Below the pieces are notes generated by a model. It searched no databases. It saw only the letters and a program-made list of their open reading frames with translations, and had not been told where the DNA came from. This document shows positions 52,937 to 63,004 of a DNA stretch of 64,000 nt, piece by piece. The translations under genes were made by a program, and so were the position numbers. Source of the stretch: Mameliella sp. MMSF_3455 (GTDB taxonomy: Bacteria > Pseudomonadota > Alphaproteobacteria > Rhodobacterales > Rhodobacteraceae); contig NZ_JASHJL010000001.1 in NCBI RefSeq assembly GCF_030733205.1, positions 124,001 through 188,000 of the forward strand. Direction: 5' to 3'. Within the stretch, counting starts at the first letter, position 1, and the number at the start of each line of letters is the position of its first letter.

Positions 52937-55900
52937 TCAAACCCGGCACCCGTTTTCCGGCACAGCTGTCGTCCAGTCGCAGGACGCCATGGCCTCGGTC
53001 GCGCTATAGGAAAACAGGAGCCATACGTTGCACAATCGGCGGATTTCCGGATGGAAGGAAAGCACACCCAGCGACGTGCCGTCACGGCCTGCGATCTCGA
53101 CCGCATCAATGTCCAGCACGCCATGGAAGAAGCCGGGCCATGCTGCGTCGGCCACGCAATCGATCGTGAAAACGCCTTCCCGGCAGGTGTCCGGCTTGAT
53201 CGTCTCGACAGCTTCGCCAGCAAAGAAAATCACGTCGTGATGCCGGCTTGGGTCGGCGCCCGGCGCTTCGAACAGGACCTGGATGCGGTTGACGAGGGGG
53301 CGGCGATTGCCGGTCAGGAACGGGAACATGCCGCGATCGAGGCGCAGGCCAAGATATTCGCCATCGCGGCTGGCCGGAATCCCGTGGCGCATCGGTGCCG
53401 GCATGGTGCGCCACAGGCCCGGCAGCTCACGCTTGGCGTCTATGAAACGCGTGCCCGATCCCGGCAGATGACGTTCTGCGCATGCCGCCGCCGCAGCCCG
53501 CAGCCGGTCACCGCCTTCATGTGCGGTGTACTGCATGTGGAGAACAAGATCGCTCAGGGTGTCTATGTCGAACCGGTTCGTTTCCGCTGGGAGTTCGATG
53601 CATAGCTTGCAGGCCGCGCCCTGGTACTCGAACGGCAGGTAACGCAGATCGTTGAGATCCAGGGTAAAAAGCCCGGCGTCGCTTTGTCCGGACGACGTGG
53701 CTATGGCCTCGGCGGCGCCGTGAAGGTGGACGATGCGCGGGTCGTCGGGCAGGGCTTCGTAGCCGGAGTTGCAGCCCGTGTCGTCGCAGCAGCGGTGGTC
53801 GGGGGCAAAGACTTCGGGGCTGACCCGGATACTCGACGCCAGTAGCGTTACCTTGCAATTGACGCCCTGATACGGCCCGACGATGCAGGGGAGGGTAACT
53901 GAAAGGCTGCGGATGCGGCGCAGGAAATGCCCGGGATTGTCGCAATCGAAAAGCCATTCGGGAAGCTCGATCACACAGCGACCGGTGGAGATCAGTTGCA
54001 GGAAGGCGGATGGAAAATGCTCCCGAAGGGAAATGTGCTTCATCAACTCGTAGGGGCGCCGGTCGCGATCCTCATAGGCTTTCTGCATGCGCGCCAAGGC
54101 AAGCGACAGGCGCTCGCCGTCCAGTAGTCGTTCATGCAGGGTGTCCGGCATGTCCATCGCGATGAAGCGGTCGGCAGACAGTTCACGCTCGAAATTGAAG
54201 GCGCGTTCCGCGTCCCATGCGCATTGAAGCGCGAGGTCGTGGCACTGGGCATAAAGTGCCGCGGTTTCCTTCTGAAGCCACAGGAACAGCTCGTGGCTCG
54301 TGAACTTGTCGCGCAGGTAATCCTCGACTTCGGCCGTGTTTGCCATGTTCTGGCGATGATTGTTCAGCTCGCGTAGCGCCGCGTCGCGACGGCGCTCGGC
54401 GGCCAGGATTTCCCGTTCGATCCGTGCGACGTCGATTTCGCTGAGAGCCCTGTTGTGTTCCCATTGGTCGGCGCGCCGCTCCCATCCGTCCTTGGTCAGA
54501 CCCAGCGATGCGACGGTATTGACGATGTCGGCGGCCACGTTCACCACCGTTCCTGCGGAAGAGAAGATCATCGCCAGTTTCTTTCCCGGCGGCAGCGTCA
54601 CGAAACTCATCAGTCCGACATTCGGATCGGGGATGAGGTTCATTGCCTGACCGATTGCCTCGACGACGTTCCCGGCTGAACGAAGACCTGTGGAGGTGCC
54701 GATCAACGGTTCGTATTGCGCTTCGCCCGAAAGCAATCCGGCGGCCAGGAGGCCCTGGTAGAATGTCAGGTTGGTTATCGCGTGTTCCTTGGCCAGAACC
54801 AACGCCTGCCGGTTCCAATCCGCGTCGCGATACTGGTTCTTGCGAATGTCGAGTGTGAGATCGGCAACCTGGCGCTGGTGCTTGGTGTTCAGGGACGACA
54901 GGTATTCCGCGTCACCCTGCTGATAGGCCTGCAAAAGCTGGCGACCCATGTTGGCGCATTCGGACGCGGCGCGGCGGGCCCTTTCGACAAGAACGCTGAA
55001 GCGGTGCGGGCTGCGTCGGCGGCACCAGAAAGCGGCGTCAAGACAGGCATCGCCCGAAATCTGCCAGCATTCCCGGCGCGGGTCATCGCCGAAGAAGGGC
55101 TGTTCGTCGTTCGGCCGGCCGGACTTGTGGCGACGTGAATCCAGGCACGCGTGGATTTGACCTTCGATATCCGCGGCCCGATTGTACAGACACATCAACC
55201 GAGGATTGAGTGGCGCACAGGCAAGCGTCACATCCCGGATCGGAGCGGCCGGAATGTCGTCCGGCTCCGTCACCACGGTCTTGGGCAAGTCGCCAAGGAT
55301 GCGGCGCGCGGTTTCGGTCAGCGTCCGAGCCCTTTGATACGCCTCGGGCGCGTCCTTGCGGATGAGCGCCTGGGCCCAATCGAGCAGGATTTCTCCGTAG
55401 GTCATCATGATAAGCCGCCGTTCGGCACGCTGGTCCGATACGGGATCGCTTGCACAGCAACATTCGCCCGGATGGCTGGAGCGACGTGGCGGCAACACCG
55501 CCGGCACTGGAACAGGCGTATTCGGGGTGTCGTCGGGAGTATCATCCGGGATCGTCGGATCGGGATCGATCGGATCTGGCCTGTTTGGCCGGTCGCATTC
55601 GGCCCAAGTATTGTCTCCTTGGAGTGGCGGGAACTCTTGCTCGAGCCACCTCAGCGCTTCCTCATAGCGGCAGTGCGTGGACAGGTGCTGGGCGACCGCC
55701 AGAACCGTTGCGAAGGTGCGGTTGGGCAGGATTGGATCCCCGGGGCAGGTAAAGGCGAACCACGGGAAGGCGGGCAGGTCGCCCGGGATCGGGGGCGCGT
55801 CGGTCTGGGTCAGTTCGGGGAGGGGTATCGCATCGTCCGGAGCAAGATCGTACCGGAACCCCGGCGAGGGTGGCCCGGGAACTCCTACACGCTCCACCCC

Positions 55901-58900
55901 GCCGACCACGTCAAAAAAGAGCGAGTCGGCGATGCGTCCCCGGAAGGTCAGATCGGGTTGTCCAGCCGGAAGGTCCTGTTGCAACAGGACCCCTTCGCTT
56001 GATCGCCGAGGCGTTTGGAATTCGCCGTTGTGCACGCGGCACCAGTTGAGGCGTGCGATCTTGCGCGGCGTCCAGGCAAGGGCGGAGGGCAGGGCTTGCG
56101 GATCGCGCCAGACGGTATCGACAATCGGTGCTCCGGTGCCATCGACCGGCAGGCTGTCCCGATCGACATCGTCGCCGTCACCATCTGTGGCAGAGACCCA
56201 TTCTGCGACTTGCTCGACGGGAAGGAACTCTTCTGAAACGTCCAACCAGAAATAGTATTCGTCCATGACGGGTGGATGGTCGCGGCCACAGTCTTTGCAA
56301 CAGATCGTCGGGTCGGGTGTGGTACACTTCGGCGTGTAAGTGGCTGATGCATATGGCAGTCCGGCCGCGGCGATGCGCAGGAAGCGCGTGCCAAGGCGGA
56401 CCGGGGCTTCGAACCACATGGGAAGGTCAGGCGTCCTTCCGGAACTGGCACCTGGGCCGCCCGCCGCGGCAGCGGCAGAGGTGTCGGAAAGAATGACGCC
56501 GTCATCCCCGCGAGAGGTGCCCGGAATGGGCGACAACCAATCAGGTCGGGCGTGACGATCGGGTGTTCCTTTCAGACCTATGCCCTGCCGCGGGGCTTCC
56601 AGCCGCTGCAGGGTCGCTGGTTCGCGCTTTTGCAACAAGGTCAGCGCAGTTGCCGGAGGCACATCCGGTTTGGACCAGTGGACGCCACCACCGGGTACGG
56701 GCAGTGTCAGATCGTTCCGGCGCAATTCGCTTTCCAGGAACCGGAAGGCCTCGGACCCTTTGACGACCGCCTCCTCACTCCAGCCGATCCAGTTCTCACG
56801 ATAGATCTCACGGCGCTTGCAGGCTTGCCAGGTGCGGAAATCGGCAAAGTGGCGGTCCCAGGCGGATGCAAAAGCGGGGCCGGGTGTAAAGCCTGCTTCC
56901 AGCCCCAGTCGCGCCCTGTCGACAAACTGCTGCACCGCGCGGATCGCCTCGTCCACGCGGGAAAGTTTCTGACAAAGACCGGCGTCCACGTCCTGAAGAA
57001 ACAGATCGGAGAGATCGCGCGCCCGCGTCGCGAAGCCACCCCAGGGAAGCGGCAGGCGGTTCATCGCCGTGAGATAGGCGACCAATGCGTCGCGACCACG
57101 TTCACGGAGGCCATCGTTCAGCGTTTCGATTTCCTTGTAGCGGCGCGGATCGCCGTTTTCGATCAGGCCGTCACGATAGAATTGGGCTAGGTTGGACAGG
57201 CCGCCCATATCGACCGGGTGCGCGGCCCAGAGATGGGGCTTGGCGACGTCGATATCCGCTTCGAGGAAGTCGTCGCGCAGGCGGTCGATCCACTTGTCGG
57301 CGTGCCAGACACGGATGGCCCAGCGGTCGTCGATCAGATCGCCGCTGTCGATTTCGAAGGTCAGTCCCGCCGCGAATGGATCGAAATAATCGAGGACAAG
57401 AGGAACTTGGCGAATGCCGACCCTGATATGGCGCAGCAATTGCGCCGGTTCGTCCACATGTGCTTCCGCCGCCTCGTGGAAGAGAAGGACCGGATGTGTT
57501 TCGTCGCCACCGGCGACATCGGCGCGCATGACACTGTAGTCGAACAATCGCTCCCACCAGTCGAAGAGCGCCGAACTGCGCTGGTGGCTGGGTGAAGCGC
57601 GCTGGTCGTCAACCGGGAGTGGCGGAAAGTAGTTGTCGAGCACCGGAAACAGGTTGAAGTCGAAATTGGCCCGGTGTGGCTGAAAACCGCCGCCCGGATC
57701 AAAATAGGACTGCCCGGCGAAGGCCTCGGGTTGTGACAGCATGTATCCCAACTCGGACTGTCCACTGTCGGCCACCGGGACGGCGCCCAGGGCAAACCGA
57801 TCGGCAAAGAGCAGTGCCTTGAACGCGCGCTGGTAGGTCCGCCGCATCGAGCGCACGCTGACCACATGTCGCGCCGCAAGCACGCCGAAAACGCCCGGTT
57901 GGGTCGTGCCGGTATCGAGATCGGCATCCAGCCGCTCGCCGGTTCCGATGAAAAGCTTGTCATGCGGGATAACCTGCCAGTCGCTGCCAGAGTCCGGGCC
58001 GTCATATTTCAACTGAAAGCCGGTTTCCTGCGCGCAAATGTCTTCCGGACCGTCGAAGACAAGCGGTAACCGCTCAAACTCGATCTCGATTTCATAGAAC
58101 CCGCGCTCCAGATGAATGGCCTTTGCACAATCCGGCGGCGCTTCTTCTTCCTCATGGCCGTGCGCAAGGAGGACCAGGGTTTTCTGACCCTGGCGCAGCA
58201 TCACACGCCAGCGATGGAAGCGCTCCAGCGCCTCGAAATCGGGGAATTCGTTGCCTGGGCGTGGCGCGCCGGCGCGGAAGCCGTATTTCCCGCCTTCCTC
58301 GATCAAGAGCAGGCCGCGCCATGTCAGCGTGAACGGTTCGGCGCCGCCGACCGGCGTGCCGTCCTCATTGCCCATCGCATAGCCGTTTCGGATCGAAACG
58401 TAATCCAGTTGTTCCTGGGTCAACGCCGTGTTCATGGCCGGCAGGACAGTCGGAATGGGACCGTTGGTGGCATTCTCGGTTGAGCCGAACGCTTCGATGC
58501 CGCCCCGGGTTTCGCGCCACCGGATCAAAGGGGTGTCGCCGCGATATTCCGCGATTAGCCCGGTGCCGACGACACCGTGGAGGGCGTGAAAGGCGCCCCC
58601 GTTCGGTCGTGGCGTCCACTGCACTCCGGGAACCGCGCCGCTATCGTTCTCCCATGGGCCGGTTGCCGCGTTTTCGTCGGCCCAGAGATGCCGGAGGACA
58701 AGCAGGGCTGTTTCCGCGCCGTCCTTCTTGCGATCACCCGTCACACGCGAAATATGCGCGGCTAGATGATCGGCCAGGGCCAGGCTGCGCGCGTGGAAGC
58801 GTGCGAACGTGTTCTGGAACCATGCCCAGCGGTCTGCCGGGCTGGTGGTCTCTAGCAGCGAGAATTCTGTGTCAGTTTGGTTTTCAAAAAGAAACCCGAA

Positions 58901-61900
58901 GAACGCAAGAAGTGCGCGCGGCGCCATGTAGAGGGTGCTCACGGCGGCTTGTTCCGCTGCGGTCAATTGCCGGATACGGGCCAGCTTGGCGATTACTTCC
59001 GCATCGACAAGCGGAATTCCCGTCTCCAGCTCCTGCGATCCGGCGAGGTATCGAAAGGGACCTTCCGGCGTGTTCCACATGGCCTCGGATGTGGACCCGG
59101 CCGGCAGGTTGGCGCGCCATACGCGGTCGCCGGGGGCAACCGTCAGGCCTTCAGCTTCTAGGATGTCCGGAAAGAAGTGCGTCCCCAAAGCTGTCCATTC
59201 CGGCGTCCCGTCGGGCATGCCATAGGTCTCGCGCAGGGTCTTGCCCATTCTCGCCCATGTCCAGGTCGAGGCCTCCTGCGGATCGATTGTCACATGGCGC
59301 AGGACGTCGCGCAGGGCAAAGAGCGTATTTTCGTCCTCGTTGTCGGGAAGGTCGAAGGGCAGGTCGCGGGCTTCGTTGCGGGTTTGGGCAGGAAAGGGGT
59401 CACCGCCTTGAAGCTGCGGGTCGGCCATGAACAGGAACAGCAGATCCCCGACCTCGAATTTCGAGGCATAGATCTTGGCAAGGATCTCTGCCATGCGCAG
59501 CGTGTGACGAGGCGAGGCGTCCCATTCCCGCCCGGCGGTATCCGGGTCAAACCCCGCGAGTCTCGACACTGGGTCCATGTTGCTGCGCAGCAGCTTGATG
59601 AATTCCGGCGGGCGGCACGGGCAATGATAGGTGCCGATCGCATATTGCTGGATACGGTTCAGCAAGTGATCGAGCGCCCACTGCGCCTTGGTTGCACCGG
59701 GCGCCCAGAACGCAAGAAGATGAGTGCGGTTCGCGCCGACGGACCCCGCACCTGGCGGATCGTTTTTATCGACCAGGGCCAACCCAAAATCGTCGCGGAG
59801 CATCTGGAACGCAGCCAGTTGAGGGATGAACATCGCATTGGCGGTGTTCCCGTTGAATAGCGTCAATACGGTCGCGATGTCGGCAAGTTCGGCGAACGAG
59901 TAGCGAGCGTTCGGCATCTGGTTCAGACGCCGCCATAGCCGGATGAAGACGATCAGGCGCTTCAATGGACCGAAGAGGCCGGGATCGGAAGGAAATTCCA
60001 ACCGATATTCTTCCAGACAGCAGGGCTCGCACTCTGGCAGGTCGTCTTGCCGACGATGTCGGACAACAATATCGACGAATCCCGATTGAACGAGTTCCCG
60101 GAACTCGCAGTAGCTGAGGCAAGTGCGTTCGAGGAAGACCGAGAGGATGACGACCTCTTCCATCCAGGTATCGGGATCGACACCGGGGAGGCCGGGAAAA
60201 CCGTAGTGTTCGGGAAGAGCGGCAGGCCCAAGCTGTCCCGGACGATACAGGACGTCGTATTCTTCCTGTGTGATGCACAGATAGTCGAGCGCTAGTGGCA
60301 GTGGCACGGGATAGCGCCAGAGGTGGTTCTGAAAATCAGCAGGCACCGACCCCGGTGCATGTACAAACGAGTGTATCTCACGCGAGAAGGCCCGCATCGT
60401 TGCATATCGGCTGGTGCCCAGGGCCTTGAGCGTGCTGCGAGTCACGTCCAACGGTTGGTTGTAGGGAAGGGTGCAGGCTGAAAAATCCTCTGCCAGCGTT
60501 TCCCAGGCGGCTTGTTCCGCGGTCGGAATGGCGGGCGTCGAATGCTCGGGCAGGGCACAGAACAGCGTTTGTGCCGCGTGCGGTGTCGCACCTGCGGGCG
60601 GATTGGGATGCGTGTCCAGCGTATGACCGCCGAGTGTGTCCCGCTGTGTGTCGCGGATCGTACCCGGCGGAGATCCGGTAACCACGACATGTTCCAGCGT
60701 TTCGTTGACCATGTCGATCTGAGGAAGCGGAATGCAGGCATTGGAATGGCTCGCCGCTAGCTGGCCTATCGGACCGCGCCGCCCCGAAAGCGCCGCGCCA
60801 AGTGTGTTCGCGCCATCCGTAGCCGCCAGCGGATCATCGCATGTTGCAGCTTCGGTAACCTGGAGCATTTCCTTGAGGTAGGCGACCGGACCGAGCGGCG
60901 AGACATGCTTGGGGGGTATGCAATTCGTCAATGCACCCCAGGGATTTACAGGTGCAAACGGACCGATCGGATCAAGCGGTTCGGCCCCCGCTGCAGTCGC
61001 GTTCGCCAGGATGGTCGAGGCATGCGCGTGTGCTACGGTTCCGATCAATGCAGTGGTCAAAGCGTCCAGGTCGAAACCCGCGAAGTGGTCAGGCGTCACG
61101 AAACCTCGCGCCCAAAGGGCCTCGGCCACGGAAAAACGAAGCTCTTCCGGAGCGATGCCCGCCGTAAGCGCAAGCACCGATTGCAGGCATTCCAGCCAGG
61201 CGACGAACTCTGTGCGACCGGCGGGATCATCGGGAAAGAGACTGTCGAGCAGGGCACCGTTCGCCGCGGGATCGAAATTTTCGATATCACCGCCGAGGTT
61301 GGACAGAATATCGTCCCAGTTTTCACCGAGAAGCGGCAGGGTCCCCGGTTGCGCCGGGGTCGGCGCGGAAAGGGCAAGTGCCGCGTCAAAGAACTTTCGG
61401 AGGTTGCGCAGAAACGTGCGTGTCTGTTCGGCAATTGAACCGGGATGGGTAAATGGCGGCAGCAGCGACGGATCGCCTTGAAACAGGGCGAGCCACTGTT
61501 CGTCCGTGACGGCACGCAGCGCGGAAATCGTCGTGACGCCTCCATCCAGATCGTTGCGGATGGCAGCTACGAGGTTCGTGTGGTCGTGCGTGATCGCGCA
61601 GAGGACCATCAGGAATTGACCTCTCGTTCCGGCAGGGTCCAGCGCCGACCAGAATGTCCAAATCTCTTCATCCTGCTCGGCCAGCCAGCCGGCGATCAAA
61701 GCCGTTACATTCGCTTCGTCCCCGGCGGGGCATTCCGGCAACCCGTTCTCTCGTGCGCCTCCCAAGGCTGATAGGCGCCGTGCGGCCTGGTGCAGGTTTG
61801 TGCCGGGATCGAGCGCGACAATGCCGTTGTGCACGGCTTCTTGCAGTGTCGAGATCGTTCCGGTTTCGTTGCCGAAGATCACCATGCGGAAGCGCTGCTC

Positions 61901-62962
61901 GACCGTGACCTGTAAGGGCAGCGTCGCGGTCAGGGCATAAATGTAGGCGGCGGGCACCACGAAGGGCGCCGTTCCGGTGAGCCCGGTCAGCTTGATACGC
62001 GTTGACGCTGTCTCCGCATCGCCCGGTTCGGCCGGGATGGTCAGTGCCGCGCGGTCTCCTTCGGGACCTGTCAGGATGCTGTCGGCGATGGAAAGCGCCG
62101 CCGACATCGTGAAGACGAAATTGGCCAGACGCTCTGCCGTGGCATCGTTCCCGACCTGATAGGTCTTGAGATCGCCCTCGAACATGGCACGCGTGCGTTC
62201 GGGTCCATCCCCCTCGGCAAAAGGAAGGGTGTAGATCTGGTTGAGGGGGGCATCCGGCACGGGCAGTGGGCGGGCGGCACGGTCCCAGACGATTTCGGAG
62301 GCGATGTGCCGAGCCTGGATCGGGCTCAGGTTGTCGATTGCGTCGGTGTCGCCGGGGTCGTCGTCCATTACGTTCGTGACCGCGGCGAAAAGCTGATCGA
62401 AGTTTGGCGCGGTCCCGTCCTCGGGCACGTTCAGCGTGCCGCCGGTCTCCACTCCCGGGGCGGGCAGAAAGAGGTAAAGGCTGGCAGGGATAAGCTGAAA
62501 ACCAAGCGGATCGCCGGGCAGATTTCCATTCGTCGTCGGGACGTTGAAATAGCGCCGCTTGTGGGTAATCGTCGCGCCGTTCCGCTCCATCGTGATCCTG
62601 AGGTCGACGGTTTCGTGCTCGGCGGCAGGCACACCGTCCGGCACTTCAATGACGGCGGTGCCGACCGCGAACATCGTGGGAACGGGGGCCAGTGGAAGAC
62701 TGTCGGGATTGACACCGTCATGCTGGACAATGGTCGTGTTCGGGTCGTGCTCGAGAACGTCCGTATCGACGGGCGGGGTGGAAAGCGGCGTTGCCGGTGC
62801 GATGTATTCTGCCGTCCCCAGTTCCGACGCCGGGTTCTCGGCCGCGGGGTCGTCGAAAGAGGCGTCGAAGACCGTGATCTCGAGGTCTTCGAGGTAGTTA
62901 GTGAACGTCCCCGGCGTCACAGGCGTTTCGGAAAGAAGGCGAATTGCGATTATTCGGGGCAT
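52937..62962 (-). CDS. Tc toxin subunit A-like giant protein
   Basis: A 3341-residue protein with no Sec signal. It has the TcA plan. VRP1-type blocks are at about residues 680-845: PPKHVSPLGPVAYLKEML, RRGPIGQLAASHSNACIPLP followed by QIDMVNETLE, then CTLPYNQPLDVTRSTLKALG. A PA14-like insert (GLIAEYRGDTPLIRWRE) runs from about 1468 to 1650. A Pro/Asp-rich linker lies at about 2455-2500. Long helices at about 2830-2930 (FTSHELFLWLQKETAALYAQ) precede the TcB-binding end (LPEWLFDCDNPGHFLRRIRS near 3000, TLSDLVLHMQYTAHEGGD near 3135). Known TcA proteins (about 2500 residues) form a pentameric pore that injects an effector held in TcB-TcC. This one is much longer and rich in Cys pairs. It lies 42 bases after a toxin-like gene on the same strand. 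Binding targets are unknown. Confidence 0.88.
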   Translation of the reverse strand: MPRIIAIRLLSETPVTPGTFTNYLEDLEITVFDASFDDPAAENPASELGTAEYIAPATPLSTPPVDTDVLEHDPNTTIVQHDGVNPDSLPLAPVPTMFAVGTAVIEVPDGVPAAEHETVDLRITMERNGATITHKRRYFNVPTTNGNLPGDPLGFQLIPASLYLFLPAPGVETGGTLNVPEDGTAPNFDQLFAAVTNVMDDDPGDTDAIDNLSPIQARHIASEIVWDRAARPLPVPDAPLNQIYTLPFAEGDGPERTRAMFEGDLKTYQVGNDATAERLANFVFTMSAALSIADSILTGPEGDRAALTIPAEPGDAETASTRIKLTGLTGTAPFVVPAAYIYALTATLPLQVTVEQRFRMVIFGNETGTISTLQEAVHNGIVALDPGTNLHQAARRLSALGGARENGLPECPAGDEANVTALIAGWLAEQDEEIWTFWSALDPAGTRGQFLMVLCAITHDHTNLVAAIRNDLDGGVTTISALRAVTDEQWLALFQGDPSLLPPFTHPGSIAEQTRTFLRNLRKFFDAALALSAPTPAQPGTLPLLGENWDDILSNLGGDIENFDPAANGALLDSLFPDDPAGRTEFVAWLECLQSVLALTAGIAPEELRFSVAEALWARGFVTPDHFAGFDLDALTTALIGTVAHAHASTILANATAAGAEPLDPIGPFAPVNPWGALTNCIPPKHVSPLGPVAYLKEMLQVTEAATCDDPLAATDGANTLGAALSGRRGPIGQLAASHSNACIPLPQIDMVNETLEHVVVTGSPPGTIRDTQRDTLGGHTLDTHPNPPAGATPHAAQTLFCALPEHSTPAIPTAEQAAWETLAEDFSACTLPYNQPLDVTRSTLKALGTSRYATMRAFSREIHSFVHAPGSVPADFQNHLWRYPVPLPLALDYLCITQEEYDVLYRPGQLGPAALPEHYGFPGLPGVDPDTWMEEVVILSVFLERTCLSYCEFRELVQSGFVDIVVRHRRQDDLPECEPCCLEEYRLEFPSDPGLFGPLKRLIVFIRLWRRLNQMPNARYSFAELADIATVLTLFNGNTANAMFIPQLAAFQMLRDDFGLALVDKNDPPGAGSVGANRTHLLAFWAPGATKAQWALDHLLNRIQQYAIGTYHCPCRPPEFIKLLRSNMDPVSRLAGFDPDTAGREWDASPRHTLRMAEILAKIYASKFEVGDLLFLFMADPQLQGGDPFPAQTRNEARDLPFDLPDNEDENTLFALRDVLRHVTIDPQEASTWTWARMGKTLRETYGMPDGTPEWTALGTHFFPDILEAEGLTVAPGDRVWRANLPAGSTSEAMWNTPEGPFRYLAGSQELETGIPLVDAEVIAKLARIRQLTAAEQAAVSTLYMAPRALLAFFGFLFENQTDTEFSLLETTSPADRWAWFQNTFARFHARSLALADHLAAHISRVTGDRKKDGAETALLVLRHLWADENAATGPWENDSGAVPGVQWTPRPNGGAFHALHGVVGTGLIAEYRGDTPLIRWRETRGGIEAFGSTENATNGPIPTVLPAMNTALTQEQLDYVSIRNGYAMGNEDGTPVGGAEPFTLTWRGLLLIEEGGKYGFRAGAPRPGNEFPDFEALERFHRWRVMLRQGQKTLVLLAHGHEEEEAPPDCAKAIHLERGFYEIEIEFERLPLVFDGPEDICAQETGFQLKYDGPDSGSDWQVIPHDKLFIGTGERLDADLDTGTTQPGVFGVLAARHVVSVRSMRRTYQRAFKALLFADRFALGAVPVADSGQSELGYMLSQPEAFAGQSYFDPGGGFQPHRANFDFNLFPVLDNYFPPLPVDDQRASPSHQRSSALFDWWERLFDYSVMRADVAGGDETHPVLLFHEAAEAHVDEPAQLLRHIRVGIRQVPLVLDYFDPFAAGLTFEIDSGDLIDDRWAIRVWHADKWIDRLRDDFLEADIDVAKPHLWAAHPVDMGGLSNLAQFYRDGLIENGDPRRYKEIETLNDGLRERGRDALVAYLTAMNRLPLPWGGFATRARDLSDLFLQDVDAGLCQKLSRVDEAIRAVQQFVDRARLGLEAGFTPGPAFASAWDRHFADFRTWQACKRREIYRENWIGWSEEAVVKGSEAFRFLESELRRNDLTLPVPGGGVHWSKPDVPPATALTLLQKREPATLQRLEAPRQGIGLKGTPDRHARPDWLSPIPGTSRGDDGVILSDTSAAAAAGGPGASSGRTPDLPMWFEAPVRLGTRFLRIAAAGLPYASATYTPKCTTPDPTICCKDCGRDHPPVMDEYYFWLDVSEEFLPVEQVAEWVSATDGDGDDVDRDSLPVDGTGAPIVDTVWRDPQALPSALAWTPRKIARLNWCRVHNGEFQTPRRSSEGVLLQQDLPAGQPDLTFRGRIADSLFFDVVGGVERVGVPGPPSPGFRYDLAPDDAIPLPELTQTDAPPIPGDLPAFPWFAFTCPGDPILPNRTFATVLAVAQHLSTHCRYEEALRWLEQEFPPLQGDNTWAECDRPNRPDPIDPDPTIPDDTPDDTPNTPVPVPAVLPPRRSSHPGECCCASDPVSDQRAERRLIMMTYGEILLDWAQALIRKDAPEAYQRARTLTETARRILGDLPKTVVTEPDDIPAAPIRDVTLACAPLNPRLMCLYNRAADIEGQIHACLDSRRHKSGRPNDEQPFFGDDPRRECWQISGDACLDAAFWCRRRSPHRFSVLVERARRAASECANMGRQLLQAYQQGDAEYLSSLNTKHQRQVADLTLDIRKNQYRDADWNRQALVLAKEHAITNLTFYQGLLAAGLLSGEAQYEPLIGTSTGLRSAGNVVEAIGQAMNLIPDPNVGLMSFVTLPPGKKLAMIFSSAGTVVNVAADIVNTVASLGLTKDGWERRADQWEHNRALSEIDVARIEREILAAERRRDAALRELNNHRQNMANTAEVEDYLRDKFTSHELFLWLQKETAALYAQCHDLALQCAWDAERAFNFERELSADRFIAMDMPDTLHERLLDGERLSLALARMQKAYEDRDRRPYELMKHISLREHFPSAFLQLISTGRCVIELPEWLFDCDNPGHFLRRIRSLSVTLPCIVGPYQGVNCKVTLLASSIRVSPEVFAPDHRCCDDTGCNSGYEALPDDPRIVHLHGAAEAIATSSGQSDAGLFTLDLNDLRYLPFEYQGAACKLCIELPAETNRFDIDTLSDLVLHMQYTAHEGGDRLRAAAAACAERHLPGSGTRFIDAKRELPGLWRTMPAPMRHGIPASRDGEYLGLRLDRGMFPFLTGNRRPLVNRIQVLFEAPGADPSRHHDVIFFAGEAVETIKPDTCREGVFTIDCVADAAWPGFFHGVLDIDAVEIAGRDGTSLGVLSFHPEIRRLCNVWLLFSYSATEAMASCDWTTAVPENGCRV

Positions 62963-63004
62963 TGGTGCGTTCCATTTCGAGTTTGGCGCATAACCATGCG
63001 TTTA

